From positions 27,580 to 91,579 of the forward strand of contig JAAEUE010000336.1 in NCBI GenBank assembly GCA_024227565.1: a DNA stretch of 64,000 nt, given 5' to 3'. Origin of the DNA: Alphaproteobacteria bacterium (GTDB lineage: Bacteria > Pseudomonadota > Alphaproteobacteria > Rhizobiales > CAJQND01). The translations under genes and the position numbers were made by a program. A model generated the notes under the pieces. The model was not told the origin of the DNA. It made no database searches and saw only the letters and a list, made by a program, of their open reading frames with translations. This document shows, piece by piece, positions 35,214 to 45,138 of this stretch (positions are counted from its first letter, which is position 1; each line of letters begins with the position of its first letter).

Positions 35214-35907
35214 TCCACCCCACGCAAACGGTCCGGGGCAACTCGCGCTGGATCTTGCTTTTCGCCCGGCCATGAGCCGCGAGGACTTCATGGTGGCGTC
35301 CTCAAACGAAATGGCTGTCGATCAGGTCGATGCCTGGCCGCAGTGGAATGGTCCTTCGCTGATGCTGGTGGGGCCGGAGGGGAGCGGCAAGACCCATTTG
35401 GCACAAGTGTTCAGAAAGCGCGCCGGTGGCACCCAGGTTGCCGCGGACGCGTTGTGTGATGTGGATGTGCCGCAGTTGCTGGCAGAAGGTGCCTGCGTGG
35501 TGGAAGACCTTCCGGGCGCCGGGTCCGATGAGAGTGAAATTGCCCTCTTTCACTTGTTGAATCTGGCCAAGGAAACAAGAGCCCATGTTTTGCTGACATC
35601 GCGCAGCTTTTCCAGCCAGTGGAATGTGCGTTTGCCGGATCTTGCCTCACGGCTGGCAGCGGTTCCCACGGTGTCGCTCGGCCGACCGTGCGACATGCTG
35701 CTCCGAGGGTTGTTGGTGAAACTGTTTGCCGATAAGCAGATCAAGGTGGATGAAGCGGTGGTGGCCTATCTGGTGCGGAACATGGAGCGTTCCTGCGATG
35801 CTGCCATTCGTTTGGTAGGGGAATTGGACCGGGTTTCGCTAGAAACAAAAAGCTCCGTAACGCGCCCATTTGTGGCCAGAGTGCTGGCTGATCAAATGGC
35901 GGAGTGA
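35194..35907 (+). CDS. hdaA: DnaA-related regulatory protein HdaA
   Basis: About 237 residues forming a DnaA-like AAA+ domain without the DNA-binding domain. QLALDL near residue 16 is a clamp-binding motif of the kind Hda uses to dock on DnaN. GPEGSGKTHLA is Walker A. Replication-coupled hydrolysis of DnaA-bound ATP is the known role of Hda-type proteins. Start may be ATG 35191, 35194 or 35203, all overlapping the upstream gene. Its position between the AI-2E permease and ppk is conserved in related bacteria. Confidence 0.8.
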   Translation: MRPMKPSPPHANGPGQLALDLAFRPAMSREDFMVASSNEMAVDQVDAWPQWNGPSLMLVGPEGSGKTHLAQVFRKRAGGTQVAADALCDVDVPQLLAEGACVVEDLPGAGSDESEIALFHLLNLAKETRAHVLLTSRSFSSQWNVRLPDLASRLAAVPTVSLGRPCDMLLRGLLVKLFADKQIKVDEAVVAYLVRNMERSCDAAIRLVGELDRVSLETKSSVTRPFVARVLADQMAE

Positions 35908-35987
35908 CGGTAGATGCACGAAAGCTTCATCAAACCGTCGTTTAATGCAGAGCCAACAAGACGGCGTCAACAGGATCAATAGCGAGC

Positions 35988-38255
35988 ATGGCTGCAAAAG
36001 GGCTCGATAAAGCAGATCTCGAAAGCCTGGGCAGGAAAGCCCGCGCACAGGCTGACGATAGTGCTTTGGTGAAAACCTCCAAGTCGTGGTTCAAAGACCC
36101 GGCGCGGTTCATCAATCGAGAGATCTCTTGGCTTCAATTCAATACGCGGGTCTTGGAAGAAGCCCGCAACCCCAACCATCCATTGCTGGAGCGGCTGAAG
36201 TTCCTGTCGATTTCAGGGAACAATCTGGATGAGTTTTTCATGGTGCGCGTTGCGGGCCTGGTGGGGCAGCTTAGAGCCGGTGTTGAACAGGAGAGCGATG
36301 ACGGTCTCACACCTGCAGAACAGCTAAAGCAAGTTCGCGCTTTGGCCGGCACGCTCATGCAGGTACAAGACCGGCAGTGGAGCGAGCTTGTTGTCGAGCT
36401 CTGCCAGGCCGGCGTGGAGATGGTTGAACTCAATGATCTTGATAAATCCGATCTGGAGCATTTGAACACGGCATTTTTAGAACAAATGTTCCCGGTGCTG
36501 ACACCTTTGGCGATCGATCCGGCGCATCCGTTTCCGTTCATCCCGAACAAAGGCTTCACAATTGTCCTCCAGCTCAAACGCGTCTCCGATGGCCGGCTCA
36601 TGGATGCGTTGGTGCCGATCCCCCAGAGGTTAGAGCGCTTTGTCCGGCTTCCAAATCGTGACGAAACCGCAGATAAGCATGCTCGTTTCATCGTGTTGGA
36701 ACAGTTTTTGATGCTGCACATCCCCCAACTTTTCCCAGGCTATGAAGTGCTGGGCGAAGGGGTTTTCCGGGTTATTCGCGATTCAGACATTGAGGTGGAA
36801 GAAGAAGCTGAAGATCTCGTGCTGCTGTTTGAAAGCGCCCTGAAGCGCCGGCGCCGCGGCCATGTGATCCGTCTTGAGGTTGACGCTTCAATGCCAGAAC
36901 CCATGCGCGCGCTTGTGGCGAAAGACCTGGAAGTCGAGGATGAAGGCATCGTGGTGTGTGATGGCCTGGTGGGGTATGCCGACACCGACGAACTTTACCT
37001 GGACGAACGGCCCGACCTTAAGTTCAAGCCGTTCAATGCGCGTTTTCCTGAGCGCATCCGTGATCATGGCGGCGACTGCTTTGCGGCGATCCAACAAAAG
37101 GACATTGTGGTTCATCACCCTTATGAATCATTCGATGTGGTGGTGCAGTTCGTCAAACAGGCTGCCAATGACCCCGATGTCGTGGCCATCAAGCAGACCC
37201 TCTATCGCACCTCCAAAGACAGCCCCATCGTGGAGGCCCTTGCCCGGGCAGCAGAATCTGGCAAATCCGTCACAGCGCTTGTGGAGCTGAAAGCTAGATT
37301 TGATGAAGAAGCCAACATCCAATGGGCGCGCGACCTGGAGCGGGCAGGGGTGCAGGTGGTGTTCGGGTTTATCGAGCTGAAAACCCACGCCAAGCTCTCG
37401 CTCGTGGTGCGCAAAGAGGGCAACCGGCTGCGCTCATATGTGCACTTTGGAACCGGAAACTATCACCCGATCACCGCTAAAATTTACACCGACCTATCGT
37501 TCTTCACAGCCGATCCAGCCCTGTGCAGAGACGCCGTTCGTGTGTTCAACTACATCTCGGGCTATGCTGAGCCAACGGCTCTGGAGGAGTTGTCCGCCTC
37601 GCCAATGAATTTGCAGGAGCGGATCCTCCAGCACATTGACGAGGAAATCGCTCATGTTGGCGCTGGCCGGCCGGCCCAAATCTGGTGCAAGCTGAACTCG
37701 CTGGTTGACCCCAAGATCATCGATGCCTTCTACCGGGCCAGCCAGGCGGGCGTCGAGATCGATCTCGCGGTCAGGGGGATCTGTTGCTTGCGTCCGGAGG
37801 TGCCGGGGCTTTCGGATCGTATTCGTGTCCGCTCCATGGTGGGCCGGTTTTTGGAGCACTCGCGCATCTTGTGCTTCGGCTCTGGCCACGGGCTGCCGCA
37901 CAAAAAGGCAAGAGTGTACATCGCTTCTGCCGACCTCATGCCGCGCAACCTCTACAGGCGGGTTGAAGCCATGGTGCCCATCAAAAACCCAACCGTACAC
38001 GAACAGATACTGTTTCAGATCATGGAGACGAACTTCCGCGACAATCTGCAAAGTTGGGACATATTGGAAGATGGCTCTGCGGAACGAATCGTCCCAATGA
38101 AGGGGGAAAAACCGTTCAGCGCTCACGAGTTTTTCATGACAAACCCATCATTGTCTGGCCGAGGGAAGGCTTTGCGGGACAAGCTGTCTCCCAGTCCTGC
38201 CGCATCCCGCAGAAGGTCCAAAGGCATGGCCAAGAGTGCAAAGCTGAAATCGTGA
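35988..38255 (+). CDS. ppk: Polyphosphate kinase 1
   Basis: A 755-residue enzyme that reversibly builds polyphosphate from ATP. The N-terminal RFINREISWLQFNTRVLEEA, the catalytic-His region VHFGTGNYHPITAKIYTDLS and the second His region RFLEHSRILCFGSGH are all present, as is SADLMPRNLYRRVE. The C-terminus is basic. The stop overlaps the ppx start in GTGA, pairing synthesis and breakdown of polyphosphate in one transcript. Confidence 0.96.
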   Translation: MAAKGLDKADLESLGRKARAQADDSALVKTSKSWFKDPARFINREISWLQFNTRVLEEARNPNHPLLERLKFLSISGNNLDEFFMVRVAGLVGQLRAGVEQESDDGLTPAEQLKQVRALAGTLMQVQDRQWSELVVELCQAGVEMVELNDLDKSDLEHLNTAFLEQMFPVLTPLAIDPAHPFPFIPNKGFTIVLQLKRVSDGRLMDALVPIPQRLERFVRLPNRDETADKHARFIVLEQFLMLHIPQLFPGYEVLGEGVFRVIRDSDIEVEEEAEDLVLLFESALKRRRRGHVIRLEVDASMPEPMRALVAKDLEVEDEGIVVCDGLVGYADTDELYLDERPDLKFKPFNARFPERIRDHGGDCFAAIQQKDIVVHHPYESFDVVVQFVKQAANDPDVVAIKQTLYRTSKDSPIVEALARAAESGKSVTALVELKARFDEEANIQWARDLERAGVQVVFGFIELKTHAKLSLVVRKEGNRLRSYVHFGTGNYHPITAKIYTDLSFFTADPALCRDAVRVFNYISGYAEPTALEELSASPMNLQERILQHIDEEIAHVGAGRPAQIWCKLNSLVDPKIIDAFYRASQAGVEIDLAVRGICCLRPEVPGLSDRIRVRSMVGRFLEHSRILCFGSGHGLPHKKARVYIASADLMPRNLYRRVEAMVPIKNPTVHEQILFQIMETNFRDNLQSWDILEDGSAERIVPMKGEKPFSAHEFFMTNPSLSGRGKALRDKLSPSPAASRRRSKGMAKSAKLKS

Positions 38256-39772
38256 CGACCACTCCTCTGAAAGGCCTTCGGGCTCCGAGGCTCCGGCCCG
38301 TCGCTATCGTCGACATTGGTTCGAACTCAGTCCGCATGATGATCTATGACGGACTGCGGCGGGCGCCGGCGCCGATTTTCAACGAAAAAATATTGTGTGG
38401 CCTTGGCCGCGGCGTAGCGGTTACCGGAAGGCTGGCTGACGAGGCTGTGGACCGGGCTCTTCGCGCCCTAAACCGTTTTCGTGCGCTGTGCCGGCAAATT
38501 GGCGTCAAAGACATTCACGCAGTTGCGACGGCCGCCACCCGCGAAGCAAAGAACGGTGCGGCCTTTGTTGCCCGGGCAACGGATGCGTTGGGCACAAAAA
38601 TCAGCGTGCTGTCTGGCCGCAAGGAGGCTCAGTACGCGGCGCTGGGCGTGCTGACCGGTATTCCCGATGCCGATGGTGTTGTAGGTGATTTGGGGGGTGG
38701 CAGTCTGGAACTCGTTGCGATTAGTGATGGTGAGATCGGCGATGGGGTAACCCTGCCGCTGGGGGCTTTGCGGCTGATCGATCTTTCAAGCGCCGATATG
38801 AACAAGGCCAAAGAGCTTGCCGAAACTGCCTTCAATGAGCTGGATCTTTTGAAGGGTCTGAAGGGCAAAAACTTCTATGCTGTTGGCGGCACCTGGAGAA
38901 ATCTTGCCCGCATTCACATGGCGCATAGCCACTATCCCCTTAACGTGCTCGACCACTATGAAATGGGATTGAGGCCAGCACAGTCAATTGCCGGTTTGGT
39001 GGCTGGGTTAAGTCCAGAAGCGCTTCGCGGCATGGATATGGTGCCAAAGAGCCGGGCTGAGACTTTGCCATACGGTTCCATGGTTCTGGACCGTCTGCTT
39101 GAGACCAGCAAGCCCGAGCGTGTGGTGATCTCAGCGCTTGGCTTACGTGAGGGGTTGCTCTTATCCAGGCTGAAGAAGAAGAAACGCAAGGATGATCCGC
39201 TGTTGACGGCTTGCTGGGACTTTGCCCGGGCAATGGCACGGTCTGCTGAGCATGAAAAAGAGTTGTGCGCCTGGACTGACCAATTGTTTGGCGAGAACGG
39301 TCAAAGCGAACAGCCAGAGCAACGCCGTCTGCGCCATGCCGCCTGTTTGCTCGCCGATATTGGCTGGCGGACCCATCCAAATTACCGCGGTGAACATTCG
39401 TTGACCATCGTCTCTCAGGCAAGCTTCTCAGGGGTTAATCATGCCAGCCGCGTGTTCCTCGCCCTCGTTGTGTTCTTTCGCTATGTAGGTGTGCAGGGAG
39501 ATGAGGCGCCCAGCGATCTGGTTGCGCTGTTGGCAGAAGGTGCCCAGGACCGCGCCCGCTTGCTGGCGGCGGCTCAAAGGTTGGCCTACATTCTTTCCGG
39601 AGCAATGCCGCGCCTGCTGCCGAAAATTGGGCTGCACTATGCTGAAAAAAAGCGGCTTATTCTGATGCTTCCCAAGCGCCATCAGAGCCTGGTTGGAGAA
39701 CGGGTTCAAAAAAGGTTGGCAGAACTGGCCGGTCTTACCGGGCATCGTCCGGAGATTGAGATCGGCGGCTGA
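38252..39772 (+). CDS. ppx: Exopolyphosphatase (Ppx/GppA family)
   Basis: A 506-residue protein of the actin-like phosphatase family that degrades polyphosphate or pppGpp. VAIVDIGSNSVRMMIYDGL and VVGDLGGGSLELVAI are the two phosphate-binding loops, and AVATAATREAKNG lies between them. The GTG start at 38252 overlaps the ppk stop by four bases; no better start exists before the conserved VDIGSNS. It is convergent with rnd. Confidence 0.93.
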   Translation: MTTTPLKGLRAPRLRPVAIVDIGSNSVRMMIYDGLRRAPAPIFNEKILCGLGRGVAVTGRLADEAVDRALRALNRFRALCRQIGVKDIHAVATAATREAKNGAAFVARATDALGTKISVLSGRKEAQYAALGVLTGIPDADGVVGDLGGGSLELVAISDGEIGDGVTLPLGALRLIDLSSADMNKAKELAETAFNELDLLKGLKGKNFYAVGGTWRNLARIHMAHSHYPLNVLDHYEMGLRPAQSIAGLVAGLSPEALRGMDMVPKSRAETLPYGSMVLDRLLETSKPERVVISALGLREGLLLSRLKKKKRKDDPLLTACWDFARAMARSAEHEKELCAWTDQLFGENGQSEQPEQRRLRHAACLLADIGWRTHPNYRGEHSLTIVSQASFSGVNHASRVFLALVVFFRYVGVQGDEAPSDLVALLAEGAQDRARLLAAAQRLAYILSGAMPRLLPKIGLHYAEKKRLILMLPKRHQSLVGERVQKRLAELAGLTGHRPEIEIGG

Positions 39773-39784
39773 TCGTCAATAGGC

Positions 39785-40963
39785 CTATTCGGCCGCGCGT
39801 GCCCTGGTGGCGCGGCGTGGCTCAATGGTGATTTCGCCATCCTCCAGTGCTACCGCAAGTTTGCCGTGCTTAACGTCCAGAGCGATTTCGCCGTAGAGCT
39901 TCCGCCTCCAGCCTTTTAGGGCGTTGACGTTGGCCTGGTCGTCCAGCGCGATGGCCTCAAGGTCGGCGACATTTGCAATGAGCTTTGAAGCGACGCCGTG
40001 GCTTTCGCAAACATATTTCAAGGTCACCTTGAGAAGGTCCACCACCGACGCAGGCGCTGGCACCTTCTGCTTATTGTTGTGCTTCACCGACGGAACAGTG
40101 TTGGGGTCCATGTTGCGCCCATCGGAAATGGCTTGCAGCAAATTCTTGGCTTGCTTAGACTGGGCAAACCCGCGGGGCAGCGCACGCAGCCGTGCTAACC
40201 CTTCTGGCGAGTCTGGTGCTTGTACCGCCAGCTCGCCCAAAGCATCTTCCTTCAGCACCCGGTTGCGCGGCACATCGCGGGCCTGTGCCTCGCGCTCGCG
40301 CCAAGCCGCAACCGACATGAACACGGCCATGGCCCGTTTGTTGCGCGCTTTGAACTTCAGCCGCTTCCAAGCCTCCGTCGGTTCGGCCGCGTAGGTGCTG
40401 GGTGATGTCAATATGGCCATCTCCTCAGTGAGCCAATTTTCGCGGTCTGAGCTGTTGAGGGACTCTCTCAGCTTCTGGTAGACCGGGCGCAAATGGGTAA
40501 CGTCCGACAGGGCGTAGGCCAGCTGTTTTTCAGACAGGGGCCGACGGCTCCAGTCTGTGAACCTTGATGACTTGTCTATGGACTGGCCGGCCAGTTGCCG
40601 GACGATGTTCTCATACCCGATGGAATCGCCGAACCCGCACACCATTGCCGCCACCTGCGTGTCGAACATGGGTTCAGGCACCACGCCCCCCAGATGATGG
40701 ATGATCTCCACATCCTGACGGGCGGCATGGAACACCTTCATCACTGAAGTGTTCGTCATCAGTTGCATGAACGGTTCCAGCGACAGGTCTTCGCTGAGAG
40801 GGTCCACGATCACTTCCTCGGTCTTGCCGGCGATTTGGATCAGGCAGAGCAGCGGCCAATAGGTGGTCTCGCGCATGAACTCTGTATCGACGGTGACGAA
40901 GGTGTCCGTTGCGAGGCGGTCGCAGACGGATTGGAGTTCTTTTGTGGTTGTTATGATATGCAT
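39785..40963 (-). CDS. rnd: Ribonuclease D
   Basis: A 392-residue 3'-5' exoribonuclease for tRNA maturation. FVTVDTEFMRETTYWP carries the first DEDD acids, ADVEIIHHLGG-type and YALSDVTHLRPVYQKL segments carry the rest, and an HRDC domain follows (about residues 205-290). The ATG at 40963 (MHIITTTKEL) is preferred over a TTG just upstream. Confidence 0.95.
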   Translation of the reverse strand: MHIITTTKELQSVCDRLATDTFVTVDTEFMRETTYWPLLCLIQIAGKTEEVIVDPLSEDLSLEPFMQLMTNTSVMKVFHAARQDVEIIHHLGGVVPEPMFDTQVAAMVCGFGDSIGYENIVRQLAGQSIDKSSRFTDWSRRPLSEKQLAYALSDVTHLRPVYQKLRESLNSSDRENWLTEEMAILTSPSTYAAEPTEAWKRLKFKARNKRAMAVFMSVAAWREREAQARDVPRNRVLKEDALGELAVQAPDSPEGLARLRALPRGFAQSKQAKNLLQAISDGRNMDPNTVPSVKHNNKQKVPAPASVVDLLKVTLKYVCESHGVASKLIANVADLEAIALDDQANVNALKGWRRKLYGEIALDVKHGKLAVALEDGEITIEPRRATRARAAE

Positions 40964-41026
40964 CAAATGTCTATAGCGGTTGCAGGGGCGAGTCGCTCAG
41001 CAGGCAGGCAGTTTTACCAGGGTTTA

Positions 41027-42286
41027 TTAGGCTTTCTGCTGCTGGTCGGCAGATTTTCGTTTTCGTTGCGCGGCTTTCGCCCGCCGGGCCATTCTGTAAA
41101 CGATTGGCGAGGTTTTTAATAGGGCAACGAATGGCCTGGTGACCACAACGTCCGGATTGGCGATTTTACGCCACACCACGAAGGCCACCAAGGATCCGTG
41201 GATCGTGCTGGTGTAGCTGAAGAAGGCCGCTGCTCCGAACGTCTGTATCATCCACGACGCAATCAGCGGACCGGCCAGTCCGCCTAGTGAGAAGAAGAAT
41301 GTTAGCCCCGCTGAGATGATTACAAACTGACCGGGCTTGGCTTGGTCGTTGGCATGGGCGGCCGAGAGCGAGTAAAGCGGCAGGCTGAAGCCGCCAAACA
41401 GGAAAATGCCCAGATAGACAAGCGACGGCGTGTTTCCGGACAGGCTGCTCAGGAAAAACCCTGAGGCTGCGGCCAGCGCTGTGGCCAGCATGAGGACCCA
41501 GCGGCGGCCCATGCGGTCCGACATGGCGCCAAGCGGATATTGAAAGATGGCGCCGCCGATGATCCCCAAACTCATGAATATCGCGACGCCGGCCACATCC
41601 AGCCCAATGTCAGTGGCGTAGAGCGGCGCCACCATGCGGAAGGCTGAGCTGGTTAGCCCGATGGCAAACGAGCCAACGCAGGCCATTTGTGAGATGGCCC
41701 AGATGGCCCTGAGATCCAACTTGATGTCTTCAGGCGGCTTTGGGCGTGAGCGGTCTGACAAGGAGATGGGCACCAGAGAAAGGCACAACAGCATGCCTGT
41801 GACGATGAACAGGGCAAACCCGTCGGTCCCCACCAGGGGGATCAAAAACTGCATGCCCGTGACAGCGCTCAGATCGACGATCCGGTAGATCGACATCAGC
41901 CTGGCGCGGTCGTCATTGTGGGCGCTTTCATTGAGCCAGCTGTCCACCACCAGGAACAGGCCGGAGAAGCAAAAGCCCATCACAAAGCGGATGATGATCC
42001 ACGATGTCGGATTGAGCGCCAATAACATCGCCAATGTGGCGGCCGACGTTATTGCGGCAAGGGCGGCGAAAACGCGGATGTGACCCACGGCGCGGATAAA
42101 ATGGGCTGCCGTGAAGCACGCGAGAATGAAGCCGGCAAAATAGGCAGTGCCCATGAAGCCGATGATAATGCGTGAAAAGCCTTCCTGATCGGCCCTGAGG
42201 GTGATCATGGTGCCCAGCACCCCATTGCCTGCAAGCAGAATGCCTGCAGCCGTTAAAAGGGGAATGAGGGGAGCTAGTCGTTTCAT
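41027..42286 (-). CDS. MFS transporter
   Basis: A 419-residue inner-membrane permease with about 12 transmembrane helices in two halves. The inter-repeat motif DRMGRRWVLM sits after helix 8 (ending LGAMSDRMGRRW), and a hydrophilic loop around residue 190 contains DRSRPKPPEDIK. The C-terminus is strongly basic. It resembles YcaD-like sugar/drug permeases of unknown substrate. It is divergent from the small SeqA-like gene and downstream of nothing obvious. Confidence 0.88.
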   Translation of the reverse strand: MKRLAPLIPLLTAAGILLAGNGVLGTMITLRADQEGFSRIIIGFMGTAYFAGFILACFTAAHFIRAVGHIRVFAALAAITSAATLAMLLALNPTSWIIIRFVMGFCFSGLFLVVDSWLNESAHNDDRARLMSIYRIVDLSAVTGMQFLIPLVGTDGFALFIVTGMLLCLSLVPISLSDRSRPKPPEDIKLDLRAIWAISQMACVGSFAIGLTSSAFRMVAPLYATDIGLDVAGVAIFMSLGIIGGAIFQYPLGAMSDRMGRRWVLMLATALAAASGFFLSSLSGNTPSLVYLGIFLFGGFSLPLYSLSAAHANDQAKPGQFVIISAGLTFFFSLGGLAGPLIASWMIQTFGAAAFFSYTSTIHGSLVAFVVWRKIANPDVVVTRPFVALLKTSPIVYRMARRAKAAQRKRKSADQQQKA

Positions 42287-42430
42287 CTAGACGCGTCGTG
42301 GGGCCAGGATGCAGCAAACTTTACAACACAATAGAGATCGTGAGGTGGGTTATCTGGGAAGGGCAGCCCTTCGCTGAGCGCATGACGACCACAATCTTGT
42401 CGTAAGGCATTTGCGCTCGTCAATCGTTGC

Positions 42431-42459
42431 TTGACAAGGTGATGAGTTGTCTAGTGAAT
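42431..42459 (+). promoter_or_regulatory. Possible promoter of the small SeqA-like gene
   Basis: TTGACA at 42431-42436 is a perfect -35 element. At 17 bases lies GTGAAT, a weak -10 match. The start codon follows about 30 bases later. Confidence 0.35.
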
Positions 42460-42490
42460 TGAGATTGTGAGGAATATGGGGTTTTGTGTC

Positions 42491-42784
42491 ATGAAGACGA
42501 TTGATATATCGACCGCGACATTTGCCGCACTTTGGGCTGCCCGCAAGGAAGGCGAAGAAACCGAGGACGCAATCTTGACGCGTCTGCTTGCCGGGCAAGG
42601 CGCCGGTGCACCGGCGCCCACCAAGCGCGCCGAGGCGGGTTTAACACCGCAGCAGAAGGCGGCCATGCAAAAGCAGAAGATGATGAAGCCTGTGCCTCCT
42701 GCGCCTGCAAAGGCCAAAAAGGCAGAGGCCGAGAAGCCGCGCGGCCCTAAATTGTCGACAACGGATCTGGATCTGCTGTCCTAA
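42491..42784 (+). CDS. Small protein with SeqA-like N-terminal segment
   Basis: A 97-residue protein. The first 35 residues (MKTIDISTATFAALWAARK, then EETEDAILTRLL) resemble the N-terminal oligomerisation segment of SeqA, a beta strand plus helices with a conserved D-x-IL-x-R-x-L pattern. After this comes a low-complexity tail rich in Ala, Pro, Lys and Gln. Start could also be ATG 42476. The similarity is from memory and by eye, and could also be a ribbon-helix-helix-like fold. No SeqA DNA-binding domain is present, so function is open. Confidence 0.6.
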   Translation: MKTIDISTATFAALWAARKEGEETEDAILTRLLAGQGAGAPAPTKRAEAGLTPQQKAAMQKQKMMKPVPPAPAKAKKAEAEKPRGPKLSTTDLDLLS

Positions 42785-42798
42785 GCGCTTGGCCGGTT

Positions 42799-43539
42799 TT
42801 AGTAGGTGGCCCGACCGCCGGAGAGATCGAACACTGCGCCCGTGGTGTAGCTATTGGCTGGAGACACCATCCACGCAATCATGTCTGCCACTTCCTCAAC
42901 CTTCACAAAACGGGCACGCGGGATCTTCGAGAGCATGTAGTTGATGTGCTCTTCTGTCATCTGATCGAATATGCGGGTCCGGGCTGCTGCCGGGGTGATG
43001 CAGTTCACGGCAATATCGAAATCTGCCAATTCTTTGCCCAACGACTTGGTGAGAGCAATGACGCCAGCTTTCGAGGCGCTGTAGGCAGAGGCGTTGGGGT
43101 TGCCTTCCTTGCCCGCTATCGAGGCGATGTTGGCGATGCGGCCATAGCCGCGCTCCTGCATGCCGGGCACCACTGTGCGATTGACGAAGAATGTTCCGTT
43201 CAGATTGATATCGAGAACGCGCTTCCAGTCAGCTTCAGGATACTCGCTCACGGGCATGTTTGGGCCGGCAATCCCAGCGCTGTTCACGGCAGTGGTCACA
43301 GGACCAACGGCCCGCTGGGTCTCAGCCAGGGCAGCCTCTACGGAAGACAGCTGGGTGATGTCTGTTTCAACGGCAACAGCCCCCAATGCGGAGGCCGATT
43401 GGTCGGCAAGGTCCTTGTCGAGATCCCAGAGGGCCACCGATGCGCCTTGGCTGATCAGCCGTTCTGCAACTGCATATCCGATGCCCTGAGCCCCGCCTGT
43501 CACAATTGCTACTTGGTCTTTCAATGGAGTGTCGCCCAC
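42799..43539 (-). CDS. Short-chain dehydrogenase/reductase (FabG-like)
   Basis: A 246-residue NAD(P)-dependent oxidoreductase of classical SDR type. TGGAQGIGYAVAERL is the cofactor glycine motif, NSAGIAGPN the NAG motif, and the catalytic Tyr-Lys pair is in SAYSASKAGVIALTKSLG. The C-terminal NSYTTGAVFDLSGGRATY is typical of 3-oxoacyl reductases. The GTG start at 43539 is the only start before the Rossmann motif. The substrate is uncertain. Confidence 0.88.
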   Translation of the reverse strand: MGDTPLKDQVAIVTGGAQGIGYAVAERLISQGASVALWDLDKDLADQSASALGAVAVETDITQLSSVEAALAETQRAVGPVTTAVNSAGIAGPNMPVSEYPEADWKRVLDINLNGTFFVNRTVVPGMQERGYGRIANIASIAGKEGNPNASAYSASKAGVIALTKSLGKELADFDIAVNCITPAAARTRIFDQMTEEHINYMLSKIPRARFVKVEEVADMIAWMVSPANSYTTGAVFDLSGGRATY

Positions 43540-43626
43540 GTTCTGTATCCTTGATTCAATTTATGTTGAAACAGCTCTAATCTATTGTTTTTCATGGACT
43601 TGTTCAATCGGGTGTCGCCCCGATGA

Positions 43627-45030
43627 TCAAGCCGCCTTGTCCTCGCTGGTTGTGCCGAGCCAAGCGGCGAAGTCCTGCAAGGCCCGGGCCGCCTGAAGCT
43701 GTTTGCGCGCCACACCGCGTTGCTTGCCGCGCAGGCGCTTTCCGTCTTGGGTCTTGGGTGCAGGGATTTCCGGAAACAGCCCGAAGTTCACATTCATTGG
43801 CTGGAACGATCTCGATTTGCTGCTTGTCTGCTCGCTAATATGCCCGCCCGTGATGTGGCCGATCAAGGCGCCATGAGCGCTTGTTTGCGGCGGCAATTCC
43901 TGAGGCTGGCCCAAGTGCTCTGCCGCGGCAAACCGGCCGGCCAATAACCCGGTCGCAGCGCTTTCCACATAACCTTCAACCCCGGTGATCTGGCCGGCAA
44001 ACCGCAGCGCGGGACGCTCCTTCAATTGCAGGCGCTCGGTAATCAGCCTTGGCGAATTCAAAAACGTATTGCGGTGAATGCCCCCAAGCCTGGCAAACTC
44101 TGCCCCCTCCAAACCTGGTATGGTTTTGAAGATACGCGACTGCTCACCATATTTCAGCTTGGTTTGAAATCCGACAATGTTGAACAGTGTGCCCAGGGCA
44201 TTGTCCTGGCGCAGTTGGATCACCGCATAGGGCTTATCGTCGGAATTGGGGTTTGTCAGGCCAACCGGCTTCATCGGCCCAAAGCGCAAGGTTTCCCGTC
44301 CGCGTTCCGCCATCACCTCGATCGGCAGGCAGCCTTCGAAGTATGGCGTGCCCTTTTCCCATTCTTTGAACTCGGTCTTCTCGCCCTCAAGCAGGGCATC
44401 GATGAAGGCGTTGTATTGATCTTCATCCAACGCGCAGTTGATGTAGTCCGCACCGGTGCCGCCGGGCCCGGCCTTGTCGTAGCGCGACTGGAACCAGGCT
44501 TTCGACATGTCGATGCTTTCGCGGTGAACGATGGGCGCGATGGCATCGAAGAACGCCAGATCCTCTTCACCCGTCAGCTCCGAAATGGCCTCGCTGAGCG
44601 CCGGTGAGGTGAGGGGCCCGGTGGCGATGATCACACTGGCCCAGTCTTCCGGTGGCAGCGCGGTGACCTCGCCAAGCTTCACCTGAATGCGCGGATGGTT
44701 TGAAATGCGTTTCGTAACCTCTTCTGAAAACCCCTCGCGGTCCACAGCCAGGGCGCCGCCTGCCGGCAGCTTGTGCGCATCGGCCGCGCTCATGATCAGT
44801 GATCCGGCAAGGCGCATTTCCTGATGCAACACACCAACGGCATTGCGCTCATGATCATCGGAGCGAAAGGAGTTGGAGCAGACCAACTCGGCGCATTTGC
44901 CGGTGTGGTGGGCATCTGTGCCGCGTTTGGGGCGCATCTCGTGCAAGATCACCTCAGCGCCAGCTTCGGCGGCCTGCCAGGCGGCTTCAGAACCGGCAAG
45001 GCCGGCGCCAATAACATGGATGGGCTTCAT
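43627..45030 (-). CDS. trmFO: Methylenetetrahydrofolate--tRNA-(uracil-5-)-methyltransferase
   Basis: A 467-residue flavoprotein that makes ribothymidine 54 in tRNA from methylene-THF. The N-terminal FAD motif is IHVIGAGLAGSEAAWQ. LHEMRPKRGTDAHHTG, ELVCSNSFRSDD, GRETLRFGPMKPVGL and RNTFLNSPRLI are family hallmarks, with GVEGYVESAATGLLAG near the C-terminus. Typical alphaproteobacterial length. It is divergent from kdsA. Confidence 0.96.
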   Translation of the reverse strand: MKPIHVIGAGLAGSEAAWQAAEAGAEVILHEMRPKRGTDAHHTGKCAELVCSNSFRSDDHERNAVGVLHQEMRLAGSLIMSAADAHKLPAGGALAVDREGFSEEVTKRISNHPRIQVKLGEVTALPPEDWASVIIATGPLTSPALSEAISELTGEEDLAFFDAIAPIVHRESIDMSKAWFQSRYDKAGPGGTGADYINCALDEDQYNAFIDALLEGEKTEFKEWEKGTPYFEGCLPIEVMAERGRETLRFGPMKPVGLTNPNSDDKPYAVIQLRQDNALGTLFNIVGFQTKLKYGEQSRIFKTIPGLEGAEFARLGGIHRNTFLNSPRLITERLQLKERPALRFAGQITGVEGYVESAATGLLAGRFAAAEHLGQPQELPPQTSAHGALIGHITGGHISEQTSSKSRSFQPMNVNFGLFPEIPAPKTQDGKRLRGKQRGVARKQLQAARALQDFAAWLGTTSEDKAA

Positions 45031-45138
45031 CAGGGTGTTCCATTGCTGATAAGGCCGTTTCCATAGCGCAAGTTGGGGCGACGTAGAAGGGAAACCTTAG
45101 TCGTTGCACCCGCGCAAGGGAGAAGCTAATCAGAGCCC

